Assembly (NCBI RefSeq): GCF_001678475.1
Contig: NZ_JTJR01000011.1
Location: forward strand, 1-64,000
Direction: 5' to 3'
Source: Gallibacterium genomosp. 3
GTDB lineage: Bacteria; Pseudomonadota; Gammaproteobacteria; Enterobacterales; Pasteurellaceae
Length of the DNA: 64,000 nucleotides
In this document: positions 10,611-20,907 of the stretch, piece after piece
Position numbering within the stretch: position 1 is the stretch's first letter
Layout of the letters: each line of letters begins with the position of its first letter
Notes under the pieces: generated by a model
What the model was told of the DNA's origin: nothing
Seen by the model: the letters and a program-made list of their open reading frames with translations, nothing else
Database searches by the model: none
Made by a program: the position numbers and the translations under genes

Positions 10611-10943
10611 TGCCCCTCCTGATGGGATGATTTTAGAAATTACATTCTATCCACTTTGTAATAAATACGCACCATTTTTATAATAAAAATAGAAAATATG
10701 ATAAAAAATGTAGCTTTAAAATTATTTTTTGTAAGAAAGCAAGGTTAAAATCTATTATTGCCTTAACATGAAGTAGCATCTTTTAATTAAATAAAACATC
10801 TATGCTACATAACACACTTATTTCTTATCGAAAAAATTCACTGCTATTCAACGCAAATCCTTTGGCTTTCAACGCTATTCAGAGTACAATCCGCCCTTAT
10901 TTTTTTATGATTGATTAGTACAAACGAGAGAAGAACAAAAACT
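10611..10943. promoter_or_regulatory. divergent pnuC-rapA intergenic region
   Basis: This 333-bp AT-rich gap holds a rapA promoter candidate: TTGGCT (10862-10867), a 17-bp spacer and TACAAT (10885-10890). It also has a 7-bp inverted repeat GTAGCAT (10773-10779) / ATGCTAC (10802-10808) enclosing an AT-rich core, a possible operator or leader structure. The octamer TTCAACGC occurs twice just before and inside the rapA promoter. I see no coding sequence or RNA gene here. Confidence 0.4.
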
Positions 10944-13862
10944 ATGTCATTTACGATTGGACAACGTTGGATTAGTGAAAGTGAAAATAACCTTGGTTTA
11001 GGCCTAGTAACTGCGGTGGATAACCGTACTGTAACCTTTTTATTTCCTGCCGCAGATGAAACAAGAGTATATTCTGTTGCTGCAGCGCCAATGACCCGCG
11101 TCCTATTTCAAATCGGAGATACCATTAGTCATCATGAAGGTTGGCAAGCTGAAGTGATTGATGTGATGGAAAATCATGGTATTGCGTTATATCTCGCTAA
11201 AAATTTAACCACACAACAAGAAGTGGTAATTAAAGAGATCGAACTTGCTCATCAAATTACCTTTAGTAAACCGCAAGATCGTCTTTTTTCTGCGCAAATT
11301 GATCGTAACGACCGCTTTTCGCTACGCTATCAAGCGTTGCAACATCAACAACAGCAATTTCAATCACCGTTGCGTGGTTTACGGGGTACAAGAGCCAGTT
11401 TAATTCCACATCAACTTCACATCGCACAAGAAGTTGGTAGTCGTTTATCACCGCGCGTGTTATTAGCGGATGAAGTGGGACTAGGGAAAACTTTAGAAGC
11501 GGGTATGATTTTACAGCAACAATTATTTTCTGGTCGTGTACAACGTGTATTTATTCTTGTACCAGAAACACTACAACATCAATGGCTAGTGGAAATGTTG
11601 CGTCGTTTCAACCTTAACTTTTCATTATTTGATGAAGAACGCTGCCAAGATTTTGATCGTAAAGATGAAGATGGACGCAGTATTAAAGTGAATCCATTTG
11701 AAAGCGAATCCTTAGTTATTTGTTCTTTAGATTGGTTAGTGACACAACCTAATCGTATGCAAGAAGCGATTGATGCTCAGTGGGATATGTTAATTGTTGA
11801 TGAAGCCCACCACTTACAATGGCACGTTGATGCACCTAGTGAGGCTTACCGTTTTGTAGAAAAATTAGCCGAAAAAACACCTTCTGTATTACTCTTAACC
11901 GCCACACCAGAACAACTTGGCCAAGAGAGCCATTTTGCACGATTACGCTTACTCGATCCAAATCGTTTCTATGATTACAACGCATTTATTGCAGAACAGA
12001 AAAGCTATCGTCCTGTTGCTGATGCAGTAAATAGCTTATTGTCTGAGCATAAATTGAATAATGAAGAACAAAACACATTAACTGAATTATTAGCTGAACA
12101 AGATATTGAGCCACTATTACGCGTAATTAATGGGGCTAACAGTCATGCAGAACAAATTCGTGAGGCAAAAAATGAATTAATGGCCAATTTAGTTGATCGC
12201 CATGGTACTAGCCGTTTACTGTTTAGAAACACGCGTCAAGCGGTGAAAGGTTTCCCAAAACGGATTTTGCATCAAATTAAACTTGAGCTTCCTAAACAAT
12301 ATGCGAATGCTCAAAAAGTTGTGAACTTACTCAATCAGCAAAATAAGCACGATTCACTCTATCCAGAGATGATCTTCCAACAATTAAATCAAGATGCTGC
12401 TTGGTGGGAGTTCGATCCACGTATTGAATGGTTACTGACTTTCTTAAAAAATCATAACCAAGAAAAAGTCTTAATTATCTGCCAACAAACCAGCACCGTA
12501 TTACAGCTCGAAAAGATTTTACGCGAAAAAGAAGGCATCCGCTCCGCCGTTTTCCACGAAAAAATGTCGATTGTAGAGCGCGATCGTGCCGCAGCTTACT
12601 TTGCTCAGCAAGAAGATGGCGCAAAAGTTTTATTAAGCTCCAGTATTGGATCTGAAGGTCGTAATTTCCAATTCGCAAGCCGTTTAGTGTTATTTAACCT
12701 ACCACTCAATCCTGATGTGTTGGAACAATCTATTGGCCGTCTGGACCGTATTGGGCAAAATAAAGATATTCAAATTTATGTGCCATACTTTAACCAAACA
12801 CCACAAATGGTATTAATGGATTGGTATCAACAAGGTCTTGGTGCATTTGAACAAACTTGTCCAATGGGAGCGACACTATTCGCTAAATATGGTTCACAAT
12901 TACAAGAGTTCTTAACCACATCAGAATTAGATAGTGAACAATTTAATCAATTTATTGAAAAAGTGGCTACAGAAAAAGCCGAATTACAACAAGAATTAGA
13001 ACAAGGGCGAGATCGTCTATTAGAACTTAACTCAAATGGTGGCGAAAACGCACAACAACTTGCTGCGGATATTGAACAGCAAGATGGTCAAATTGAGCTT
13101 ATTAATTTCTGTTTAAATCTATTTGATGTCATTGGGTTAGAACAAGAGGATTTAGGCGAAGATTCTATCGTTATTCAACCCACTGGACATATGCTAGTCC
13201 CTGATTTTCCAGGATTAAAAGAAGATGGTTCTACCGTAACTTTTAATCGTCAATTAGCACTTGCCCGTGAAGACCTTGAATTCCTCACATGGGATCACCC
13301 AATGGTCCGCAACGGAATTGATTTAATTACCTCTGGCGATATTGGTAAAACCGCAGTAAGCCTATTACCACATAAAGGTTTGCCAGCGGGTACCTTATTG
13401 CTTGAACTAATCTATGTTGTTGAAGCTCAAGCGCCAAAAGAGTTGCAGCTCACTCGTTTCTTACCGCCAACACCAGTACGTTTATTGTTGGATATTAAAG
13501 GCAATGATCTTGCACCGCAGGTATCATTTAAAGGATTAGAGAAACAACTTAAACCAATTAATAAAAACGTTGCGAATAAGATGGTCAAAATGACCAAATC
13601 TGATGTGGAACGTTTGATCAAATTGTCACAAACTATGATTGAACCAAAAGCAGCAGAGATTATTCAACAAGCAACAGAAAATGCAGATAAAACGTTATAT
13701 GCTGAGTTGAATCGACTCACAGCATTACAAGCTGTTAATAAAAATATTCGTCCAGATGAAATTACACAGCTAGAACAGCTTATCCAACAATCATTACACC
13801 AATTAAAAGCAGCAAGCTGGCGTTTGGATAGCTTACGTGTAATTATTAGTAATAAAGAGTAA
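10944..13862 (+). CDS. rapA: RNA polymerase-associated ATPase RapA
   Basis: Swi2/Snf2-family protein that binds RNA polymerase core and recycles stalled or post-termination complexes. The N-terminal Tudor-like part ([19 protein letters not shown]) precedes the helicase core: Walker [16 protein letters not shown] (about residues 170-185), DEAH box VDEAHHL, motif [13 protein letters not shown], then the second RecA lobe with [20 protein letters not shown] and the arginine-finger motif [12 protein letters not shown] start at ATG 10944, behind GAGAGAAGAA, giving 972 residues like E. coli RapA; the in-frame TTG at 10911 lacks a site. rluA follows after 3 bp. Confidence 0.97.
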   Translation: MSFTIGQRWISESENNLGLGLVTAVDNRTVTFLFPAADETRVYSVAAAPMTRVLFQIGDTISHHEGWQAEVIDVMENHGIALYLAKNLTTQQEVVIKEIELAHQITFSKPQDRLFSAQIDRNDRFSLRYQALQHQQQQFQSPLRGLRGTRASLIPHQLHIAQEVGSRLSPRVLLADEVGLGKTLEAGMILQQQLFSGRVQRVFILVPETLQHQWLVEMLRRFNLNFSLFDEERCQDFDRKDEDGRSIKVNPFESESLVICSLDWLVTQPNRMQEAIDAQWDMLIVDEAHHLQWHVDAPSEAYRFVEKLAEKTPSVLLLTATPEQLGQESHFARLRLLDPNRFYDYNAFIAEQKSYRPVADAVNSLLSEHKLNNEEQNTLTELLAEQDIEPLLRVINGANSHAEQIREAKNELMANLVDRHGTSRLLFRNTRQAVKGFPKRILHQIKLELPKQYANAQKVVNLLNQQNKHDSLYPEMIFQQLNQDAAWWEFDPRIEWLLTFLKNHNQEKVLIICQQTSTVLQLEKILREKEGIRSAVFHEKMSIVERDRAAAYFAQQEDGAKVLLSSSIGSEGRNFQFASRLVLFNLPLNPDVLEQSIGRLDRIGQNKDIQIYVPYFNQTPQMVLMDWYQQGLGAFEQTCPMGATLFAKYGSQLQEFLTTSELDSEQFNQFIEKVATEKAELQQELEQGRDRLLELNSNGGENAQQLAADIEQQDGQIELINFCLNLFDVIGLEQEDLGEDSIVIQPTGHMLVPDFPGLKEDGSTVTFNRQLALAREDLEFLTWDHPMVRNGIDLITSGDIGKTAVSLLPHKGLPAGTLLLELIYVVEAQAPKELQLTRFLPPTPVRLLLDIKGNDLAPQVSFKGLEKQLKPINKNVANKMVKMTKSDVERLIKLSQTMIEPKAAEIIQQATENADKTLYAELNRLTALQAVNKNIRPDEITQLEQLIQQSLHQLKAASWRLDSLRVIISNKE

Positions 13863-13865
13863 TCT

Positions 13866-14519
13866 ATGGCATTAATCGACTATCAACCACCACTTGGTTT
13901 AAATATTCTTTATCAAGATAACCACATTGCGGTAATTAATAAACAGAGTGGATTACTTTCAGTTCCAGGGAATCAACCACAATATCAAGATAGTGCAATG
14001 ACCCGTGTTGCAGCGAAGTTTGGCTTTACTGAACCTGCACATCGTTTAGATATGGCAACCAGTGGCATCTTATTGTTTGCTTTATCTAAAGCAGCAGAAA
14101 AAGAACTTAAACGTCAGTTTCGAGAACGAGAACCGAAAAAGTTTTATCAAGCATTAGTTTGGGGGCATCTAGAACAAGATTGCGGTAAAATTAATCTCCC
14201 GTTAATTTGTGATTGGGAGAATCGACCTCGCCAGCGAATTGATTTTCTGGTCGGAAAAAAAGCGACTACCTTATATAAAGTGATTGCTCGTTACCCTAAT
14301 AATACTACTCGCGTAAAACTTACCCCAATTACAGGACGCTCACACCAACTGCGGGTACATATGCTTGCATTAGGGCATCCTATTTTGGGCGATAAATTTT
14401 ATTCACCACCAGCTGTCCGAGCAATGTCATCCCGTTTATGCTTACACGCAGAAAGCTTAACCATTACTCACCCTATCACTAAAGAATCAATGACATTCTC
14501 TTGTCCAGCGGAATTTTAA
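13866..14519 (+). CDS. rluA: dual-specificity pseudouridine synthase RluA
   Basis: Makes pseudouridine at 23S rRNA position 746 and at tRNA position 32. The 217-residue protein has no S4 domain, which separates RluA from RluC and RluD. It carries the catalytic motif AHRLDMATSGI with Asp62 and the downstream TPITGRSHQLRVHM motif. It starts 3 bp after rapA (AAAGAGTAATCT before the ATG), the same rapA-rluA order as E. coli, so it is probably co-transcribed. Its stop codon sits in the loop of a hairpin. Confidence 0.96.
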   Translation: MALIDYQPPLGLNILYQDNHIAVINKQSGLLSVPGNQPQYQDSAMTRVAAKFGFTEPAHRLDMATSGILLFALSKAAEKELKRQFREREPKKFYQALVWGHLEQDCGKINLPLICDWENRPRQRIDFLVGKKATTLYKVIARYPNNTTRVKLTPITGRSHQLRVHMLALGHPILGDKFYSPPAVRAMSSRLCLHAESLTITHPITKESMTFSCPAEF

Positions 14520-14527
14520 TCCGCTGG
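14505..14527 (+). terminator. hairpin spanning the rluA stop codon
   Basis: CCAGCGGA / TCCGCTGG is a perfect 8-bp stem whose 7-base loop contains the rluA TAA. The following bases (GCTATAAAATTATT) are AT-rich but not a U-run, so termination strength is uncertain. Confidence 0.5.
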
Positions 14528-14707
14528 GCTATAAAATTATTAATAAACCTGTAAATTTTTTAAAAATTTTCAACTTGCCTTCCTAATTTTTGTTATTAAG
14601 TGTGATCTTTTCTCTCAATTACTGGTATCATAAATTGCTATGTTCTGCAAAGCATCGTCAACTCAGACTAAACAATTTCAAGTTTTTACAAAAAAGGATG
14701 ACAACAG

Positions 14708-15484
14708 ATGAAACGTTTATTATTAGTTATCGCGCTTGGCTTAGCGTTACCAGCAATGGCAAAAGATGTTGCGACTGTAAATGGTAAAGCAATTTCAGAT
14801 AATGATGTAACCAATATTTTCGCAACACTTGGTATCGATAAGCCAACCGCAGATCAAAGAAAACAAGCGATTAATGTATTAGTTAATCGTGATGTTTTAT
14901 TACAAGAAGCAGCAAAACAAGGCTTAGATAAAAAAGCAGATATCAAAGCTAATATGCAGGCAGCCAGCGAGAATGTGTTAATTAACACTCTCTTACAACA
15001 ATGGGCAAACAAAAACCAAGTGTCTGAAGAAGAACTTACCCGAGCTTACGATAATATCGTTAAAACCTTATCTGACAGCCGTGAATATCGTGTTCGCCAC
15101 ATTGTGGTAAAAGATGAAGCTAAAGCAAAAGAAATTCTTGCTGACTTAAAAGCAAATAAAATTAGCTTTACTGATGCCGCAAAAAAATTCTCTATTGATA
15201 CTAACGCAGCTACTGATGGCGGTGAATTAAACTGGCGTAATGGTAATGACTTTATCCCAGGTTTTGCTGAAGCAGTAAAAGATGCGAAGAAAAATGTACT
15301 TACTGGCCCAATCAAAACACAAGCCGGTTATCATATTCTCCAAGTTCAAGATGAACGTCCTGTAAGTATCCCAACATTTGAACAACTTAGAGGCACATTA
15401 GTTAACAATCTTACTCAACAAAAAATTGCACAATACGTAGAATCTCTACGTCAAAAAGCAAAAGTGCAAGTGAATGAGAAATAA
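14708..15484 (+). CDS. periplasmic parvulin-type peptidylprolyl isomerase
   Basis: Chaperone-like prolyl isomerase. Residues 1-18 form a signal peptide (MKRLLLVIALGLALPAMA, cut before KDVATVNGK). A SurA/PrsA-like N-terminal helical region follows, then one parvulin domain at about 127-225 with REYRVRHIVVKDEAKAKEIL and GGELNWRNGNDFIPGFAEAV. It ends in a charged tail with no lipobox or membrane anchor. The 258-residue length and single PPIase domain fit the PpiC/PrsA-like proteins of Pasteurellaceae rather than SurA. It is monocistronic with a strong bidirectional terminator behind. Confidence 0.88.
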   Translation: MKRLLLVIALGLALPAMAKDVATVNGKAISDNDVTNIFATLGIDKPTADQRKQAINVLVNRDVLLQEAAKQGLDKKADIKANMQAASENVLINTLLQQWANKNQVSEEELTRAYDNIVKTLSDSREYRVRHIVVKDEAKAKEILADLKANKISFTDAAKKFSIDTNAATDGGELNWRNGNDFIPGFAEAVKDAKKNVLTGPIKTQAGYHILQVQDERPVSIPTFEQLRGTLVNNLTQQKIAQYVESLRQKAKVQVNEK

Positions 15485-15506
15485 GATTAGATTACTCTAA
15501 AGAATA

Positions 15507-15531
15507 AAAAGCCTGATTCAATCAGGCTTTT
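15507..15531. terminator. bidirectional intrinsic terminator between the parvulin gene and hsdR
   Basis: Perfect 11-bp stem AAAAGCCTGAT / ATCAGGCTTTT with a 3-base loop. The arms supply a T-run in both directions, so it can serve both convergent genes; it lies 22 bp after the parvulin stop and 17 bp after the hsdR stop. Confidence 0.9.
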
Positions 15532-15548
15532 CTTATTTATTAATATCT

Positions 15549-18500
15549 CTATAATTTTCCACCAATCCCTTTAAACTTCTCAACAAAGGCGACTATTTTT
15601 TGGAAAACAGTTTGCTTCTTTGTTCGATATTCTGGATCTAACGGACTCAATTTTGGTAATACTTCATTCAACTCTGTTCCATTTTCACTTGCATATTCTC
15701 GCTTGAGAGAAGCAGTTAAATAGCGTTTTGCAGCCTCCTCACGTAACTGCTCTCCTATAATCAATTCTTTTGCTGCTTTTTGCTGTTCTCTTTGTGCAAA
15801 TTTAAAGAATTCATCAATAATGCTTGCTTTATCTTTAATTTGATCCAAATTAGTCTGATGGATAAAGTCAACAATTAACCCTTCTTTAGCTCGATTGCCA
15901 ACGCTAGCACGAATTATTTTACGAATATCTGAAATTAACGCTGGTTTATTTTGTGTTTTCTGATTCTGTTCAAAAATTAACGTTAGAATGTAGTCCAAAT
16001 TAATTTCTTGAGATTTTAATAAATCCACCTCAAAAACAACATCACTCCAATCAATAGTAGATTGCCCCTTATCACCTTCTGTTTTCTGGCGACGTAACCA
16101 ATCTCGAATATCATTATAAGTTGAACGATAATCCTGAATCAGATGCTCTGACAAAGTGGGAACTGATACAGATGAATAATGCCCATTCTCTTCATTTAAC
16201 TTATCATCAACAAGTTGTATCTCACTCGCTTTACGCAAATCTACATACTCATCATAATTTTGTAGAATATTATCAATCCGTAGGTATTCACCAAATAATT
16301 TAATAAATTCTTTTTTATCAGCTTCGGTTTCAATATTGGCTGGATCAGGGAAACGTGATGTTAATTCTTTCACTACTGCCAAATACCCTCGACATACGTC
16401 CCCTGTTATCTCATCAGTATAGCCATTCATATACGCTTCATAGCTTTTTTCTAAAACGACTTTGCGAGTATTAGCATTTCCGAACAGTTTAATGGCATCT
16501 ATGGTGGCTTGTTCCAAATCACGGAAAGTCACGATATTCCCAAACGGTTTGGTTTTATCAAAAATACGATTGGTGCGAGAGTAGGCTTGGATTAGACCGT
16601 GATAACGCAAATTTTTATCGACAAACAAAGTATTTAGACAAGGGGCATCAAAGCCAGTTAAAAACATACCGACTACAATCAATAAATCAATTTCCTGATT
16701 TTTTACCCGCTTGGCTAAATCACGATAATAGTTTTGAAACCCGTTGCTTTCTACACCATAATTGGTTTGAAAATAAGCGTTATAATCGTTGATGGCTGCC
16801 TGTAAAAATTCCTTTGCCGAACTATCCATTGCGGTAGGTTCAAAATTTTCATCAGCAATCTCACCCTTGGCATTTTGTTCCTCGTTAGCGGCAAAAGAGA
16901 AAATAGTGGCAATTCTTAGTGGATTCGGACTATCTTTTTGTAAGTCCTTAAAAATTTCATAATACAGTTTGGCAGCATCGACACTGCTCACTGCAAACAT
17001 CGCATTAAAGCCCTTTCCAGAAGCATTCAAACGGTGGGTTTTCTGCTTAAAATTTTGCAAAATATATTGAGCAATTTCTCGCAAACGTTGCGGATGCAAT
17101 AAGGCTTGTTTGTTTTCCAGTGCAGATAATTTTTCCAGACTCTGCTCTTGTTCCAATGATTTAAATTGTGGACGTACATCGTTGTAATCCACTTTAAATT
17201 TCAATACTTTTTCATCACGGATAGCATCGGTAATCACATAAGAGTGTAGTTCTCGCCCAAAAACGCTAGCAGTAGTTTCAGAACCTATGGCGTTACCTTT
17301 ACGAATAACTTGACCATTTTCAATTTCATCGCCAAAAATCGGCGTACCGGTAAAGCCAAACTGACAGAATTTTTTAAATTTCTGCTTGAGTTTTTTTGTG
17401 CTTCACCAAATTGTGAGCGATGACATTCATCAAAAATAAACACTACCTGTTTTTGATAAATAGCTAAATTCTCTTCTGACTTCATTAAGTTATTGAGTTT
17501 TTGAATGGTAGTTACAATGATTTTATTATCATCGGTTTCAATATTGCGTTTTAATCCTGCCGTACTTTCCGAACCGTTGACACTATCGGGTGAAAACCGC
17601 TGATATTCTTTCATGGTTTGGTAGTCCAAATCTTTGCGATCGACCACAAAAAACACTTTATCTATAAACGGTAATTCAGTTGCCAAACGGGCAGCCTTAA
17701 AACTGGTGAGCGTTTTACCCGAACCTGTGGTATGCCAAATAAAACCTCCGCTTTCGGGTTTGCTCCAATTTTTATTTTCGTAAGTGCTTTTAATTTTCCA
17801 TAAAATCCGTTCAGTGGCAGCAATTTGATAAGGTCGCATAATCAGCAAGGTATCACTGACATCAAAGACCGAATAATGCAGCAACACGCTAAGTAGGCTG
17901 TTTTTACTTAAGAAAGTAACGGTAAAGTCTTTTAAGTCTTTAATCAGGCTGTTATCCGACTTTGCCCAATTCATGGTAAAGTCAAAGCTGTTTTTATTAC
18001 GTTTAGTGGTATTGGCAAAATAGCGGGTATCGGTACCGTTGGAAATCACAAAAATTTGCAGGTATTTATATAAAGACGCTTCGCTGTTAAAGCTCTCTTT
18101 GCTGTAACGGTGTACCTGATTGAATGCTTCTTGAATAACTACACCACGTTTTTTCAGTTCAATTTGTACTAGCGGTAAACCATTAACCAAAATGGTAACA
18201 TCGTAGCGGTTGCTGTGTGTGCCGGTTTGCTCAAACTGATTGATTACTTGCAACACATTGCGGTGAATATGCTTTTTATCCAGCAGATAAATATTTTGGA
18301 TATGTCCATCATCAAACACAAAGTCATAAATATGGTTATGATGAATTTTGCGGGTTTTATCAATCAAGCTTTCTGCCGGTTTGTCCAAATATTCCACCAG
18401 AAAACGTGCCCACTCCGCATCACTAAACTGCATATTGTTCAGCTTTTGCAACTGCTCACGCACATTGGCAAGTAATTTTTCCGGCGTATTTAAATCTCTG

Positions 18501-18661
18501 CGGTATTCATAGCCTTGTTGTTGCAAATCGGCAATCAGTTCACGTTCCAAATCGGCTTCGCTTTGATAACTGCCAGATTGTTCAATTTTGGTGTATTTAT
18601 CCAAAATAATAAAATTGTTGGTTTCGGTGATGGGAATGGTGTGTTGCATACTCGTTACCAT
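15549..18661 (-). pseudogene. hsdR: type I restriction enzyme subunit R, frameshifted
   Basis: Motor and nuclease subunit of the type I system, split by one frameshift. The first part (18661 to about 17285) has a PD-(D/E)xK-type nuclease region ([20 protein letters not shown]), Walker A HTTGSGKT with Lys316, and DECH at Asp411. The second frame (to 15549) has TGTPIFG and the late helicase motifs [19 protein letters not shown] and [13 protein letters not shown]. The frame breaks in a run of seven A on the coding strand (T7 at 17391-17397). Eight A would restore [24 protein letters not shown] and give 1037 residues, close to EcoR124I HsdR. It is either phase-variable or inactivated, or the base call is wrong. 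It is the last gene of the hsd operon. Confidence 0.9.
17391..17397 (-). repeat. A7 (coding strand) homopolymer at the hsdR frameshift
   Basis: Seven identical bases lie exactly where the two hsdR frames meet; one more base would restore the reading frame. Homopolymer slippage is the likely cause, either in the cell or during sequencing. Confidence 0.8.
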
Positions 18662-18669
18662 TTAAAATC

Positions 18670-18773
18670 TTGCTTATTTAACAGCGGATCTTGCTTAATA
18701 AAAATAAATTGTTATTTTTCAATATGTTATAAAAATAAAATCACCTTGCTTAAGCCAGATAAAACCTTGCTTA
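18670..18773. repeat. 104-bp structured repeat, copy 1 (between the AlbA_2 gene and hsdR)
   Basis: Four TTGCTTA heptamers start at 18670, 18691, 18746 and 18767 (steps of 21, 55, 21 bp). A perfect 8-bp inverted repeat TTATTTTT (18712-18719) / AAAAATAA (18731-18738) with an 11-base gap sits between the two pairs. On the coding strand the unit begins with the TAA stop of the upstream reading frame (TAAGCAAGG) and ends about 8 bp before the hsdR ATG. Copy 2 at 20237-20340 has the same length and spacing without gaps; the 41-bp core 18712-18752 matches 38 of 41 bases. Confidence 0.85.
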
Positions 18774-18956
18774 CATCTTGCTAAATGTATATTTAGCATC
18801 TGGATCTCTTTGTTTTTTACTATGCCGTTCAATAATACCTTGATCTACAAAAGTATTTAAATAAGTACGAATAGTATTTTTATTGATATTTGTAACCCTT
18901 GCAAAATCAGATAGTGTCGCAGAGCCGTTTGCAAATAAATATGTCAAAATCATTCT
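18771..18956 (-). pseudogene. C-terminal winged-helix part cut off the AlbA_2/GHKL protein by an in-frame stop
   Basis: The frame of the 18957-20228 gene continues after its TAA (18957-18959) with R-M-ILTYLFANGSATLSDFARVTN and about 60 residues that look like a winged helix (NINKNTIRTYLNTFVDQGIIERHS). Homologous AlbA_2/GHKL proteins usually end in such a domain. So a single sense-to-TAA change probably separated it; restart at ATG 18953 is possible but no good ribosome-binding site is seen. Its own stop codon is the first base triplet of the 104-bp repeat copy 1. Confidence 0.7.
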
Positions 18957-20228
18957 TTAGGTATCATTTATCTCCGCCCACTTATTCTCAACTAACGCCA
19001 TTAATTCAGTAGAAACAGTTTTACTATGTGTACTAATTTTATTTCTCAATGTTAGATATACATTACCGTTTTTTTCTTGATATTCTGGTTTTGAAAGCAT
19101 TGATTTTTCCATTGACTCATAAATACGAGCAACTCCCTCATTTAATTGACGAACATATCCAAAATCTTCTAATGTTCTTGCAATTCGTGGGTTTCTAGCA
19201 AAACGCTCTGTTTTTATATTTTCAATCGTTACTTGAGCTGGTAGTGGACCACTGTTACTAATTTCCAATCGATCATCAAAATGCTTAATATAAATAGCAT
19301 TTCCTTGTACATTATAAGAGCGATGACAAAGTGCATTAACAACTCCCTCTAACCAAGCTTCTTCTGGATATTCAGAAACTTTTTTAAATTTACCCTGCGA
19401 GATATCCAAAAAATAATAATCTCGCAGTGATGTTCTTAAAAAGTAAGATACTTCCTGAATTAACTTTGGAATATTATTCTCAAATCGTTGATCCTTTATC
19501 ACATTATGTTCACTCCCAACTTTTGCTTGGGTTCCTTCATACCTAATATAGCGAACAGATGCTGAAGGAATATAGCGTTCAGGATTTTGTGAAAAAAGTA
19601 AAACAAGTGATTTTTTAAATTGATAATTACCCTCTTTTTTATTCAATAAGTTTCTCTTATAGAGCAATTCAAAAATATCCCCACTAAAATTCATTTTATC
19701 CTTGTATTCCTGTAGCAAGGATTGATCTAAATCCTCTTCATTAAAATCACTGACAATTTCATCTTCAAATAAGCGTATATTTTTATCATATTCCAATTTC
19801 TTTATTTGTTCTTGATTCAATTCTCTATTACTATCTGCCACTCTCAAGAAAAATTTTTCATTATCTTTACGGCAATAAATACGCTCTAAGTCTTGTTCAA
19901 CATGAAACAAAAAAATTAACTTGCCATCTATTTCTATTTCTTCAAGCTGAATTTGACAAGGTGGCTTAATGAAATCAAAAATAAGTTTACGATAATCACC
20001 TAACTTCTCTGCGATTTGTTTCAAATCCTGTAGCTCGCCAGTATCACTCACACCAAATACTAAAATACCACCATCTGCATTGAGCATACCAATAAGCTCT
20101 TCAGCAATTTTACTTGGCTTAATTTCTTTCTCACCTAAGCCTTTACGCTCAAAATACTGATTCTCTGGCTGTTTTTCTAGGTAATCCCTAGTAACAATGC
20201 TATTAATTTTTGATATTGGCGTTGTCAT
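18957..20228 (-). CDS. AlbA_2 (Schlafen-like) and GHKL ATPase-like protein, C-terminally truncated
   Basis: Accessory protein of the hsd operon, 423 residues. Residues about 15-120 form an AlbA_2 domain (QYFERKGLGEKEIKPSKIAEELIGM, then LNADGGILVFGVSDTGEL), a putative nucleic-acid-binding or nuclease fold. Residues about 285-390 resemble the GHKL ATPase domain HATPase_c_4 (EAWLEGVVNALCHRSYNVQG, RLEISNSGPLPAQV). A TAA at 18957 removes a winged-helix tail that is still readable downstream. It sits between hsdS and hsdR, flanked by 104-bp repeats. Such genes are recurrent companions of type I systems but their role is unknown; I assign none. Confidence 0.82.
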   Translation of the reverse strand: MTTPISKINSIVTRDYLEKQPENQYFERKGLGEKEIKPSKIAEELIGMLNADGGILVFGVSDTGELQDLKQIAEKLGDYRKLIFDFIKPPCQIQLEEIEIDGKLIFLFHVEQDLERIYCRKDNEKFFLRVADSNRELNQEQIKKLEYDKNIRLFEDEIVSDFNEEDLDQSLLQEYKDKMNFSGDIFELLYKRNLLNKKEGNYQFKKSLVLLFSQNPERYIPSASVRYIRYEGTQAKVGSEHNVIKDQRFENNIPKLIQEVSYFLRTSLRDYYFLDISQGKFKKVSEYPEEAWLEGVVNALCHRSYNVQGNAIYIKHFDDRLEISNSGPLPAQVTIENIKTERFARNPRIARTLEDFGYVRQLNEGVARIYESMEKSMLSKPEYQEKNGNVYLTLRNKISTHSKTVSTELMALVENKWAEINDT

Positions 20229-20236
20229 AAATTTCC

Positions 20237-20340
20237 TTGCTTATTTCGTAACAAATATTGCTTAATAGAACTATTTCATTATTTTTCAATAAGTTGTAAA
20301 AATAAAATTACCTTGCTTATTTAATAGTGAATCTTGCTTA
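20237..20340. repeat. 104-bp structured repeat, copy 2 (between hsdS and the AlbA_2 gene)
   Basis: TTGCTTA heptamers start at 20237, 20258 (as TTGCTTA after AATA), 20313 and 20334, giving the same 21-55-21 spacing as copy 1. The inverted repeat TTATTTTT (20279-20286) / AAAAATAA (20298-20305) is conserved although its 11-base gap differs at two positions. On the coding strand the unit starts with the hsdS stop codon TAA (20338-20340) and ends 9 bp before the AlbA_2 ATG. Confidence 0.85.
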
Positions 20341-20885
20341 TACTCGCTCAAACCCCAACAACATTTCCCGATAGTATTCATATTGCTTATTTCTAAGCTC
20401 AATTTCTTTGGGTAAGCCCTCGCTGATGGAGTTGGTTAGTGTGTCGAATTTATCTAAAATATCAACAATACGTTTTTGCTCCTCTATATGTGGAATAGGG
20501 ATTTTTATTTTCTTTAAATTATCATTATAAAGTCGTTGTATTGTTCCACCTTCCGCAATATTCCATTTGATAACTTGATATAAATAAAATAAAAATTTAT
20601 CAAGCACAACACTTTCATTATTTTCAATCCATACAATATTGCTATCTTGGAAATAGGCATCTTTTCCATCAAAAATGACTGTTCTTCCAATAGTTCCACT
20701 TGCTGAAATTAATATATTTCCTTTCTTGGGATAAGAGTATTTAGACTTATATTCGTTGAATAACTCTCTTGAAATAAAAGCATTAGCTTCTTTTCCAAAA
20801 GTTCCTATTTTATAAAATGGTATTTCTCCTGTATCTGCAGTCTGTTCTTTTAAAATACGTTTACACATTCTGACTTCCCCAATCT

Positions 20886-20907
20886 CCCCCAACGTTTTCC
20901 ATTCCAC
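20886..20907. repeat. hsdS internal direct repeat, distal copy
   Basis: This 22-bp segment encodes (V)EWKTLGE at the start of the second recognition domain. It matches 21451-21472 with a single mismatch. Such repeats are typical domain-shuffling points in hsdS genes. Confidence 0.75.

Noticed and set aside
10911-10943. Upstream TTG start for rapA
   Set aside because: No ribosome-binding site; ATG 10944 has one and aligns with the E. coli RapA N-terminus.
18662-18775. Iteron-type replication origin suggested by repeated TTGCTTA
   Set aside because: The repeats are duplicated between genes of one operon with no replication gene or DnaA-box cluster nearby; an operon-linked element is the better reading.
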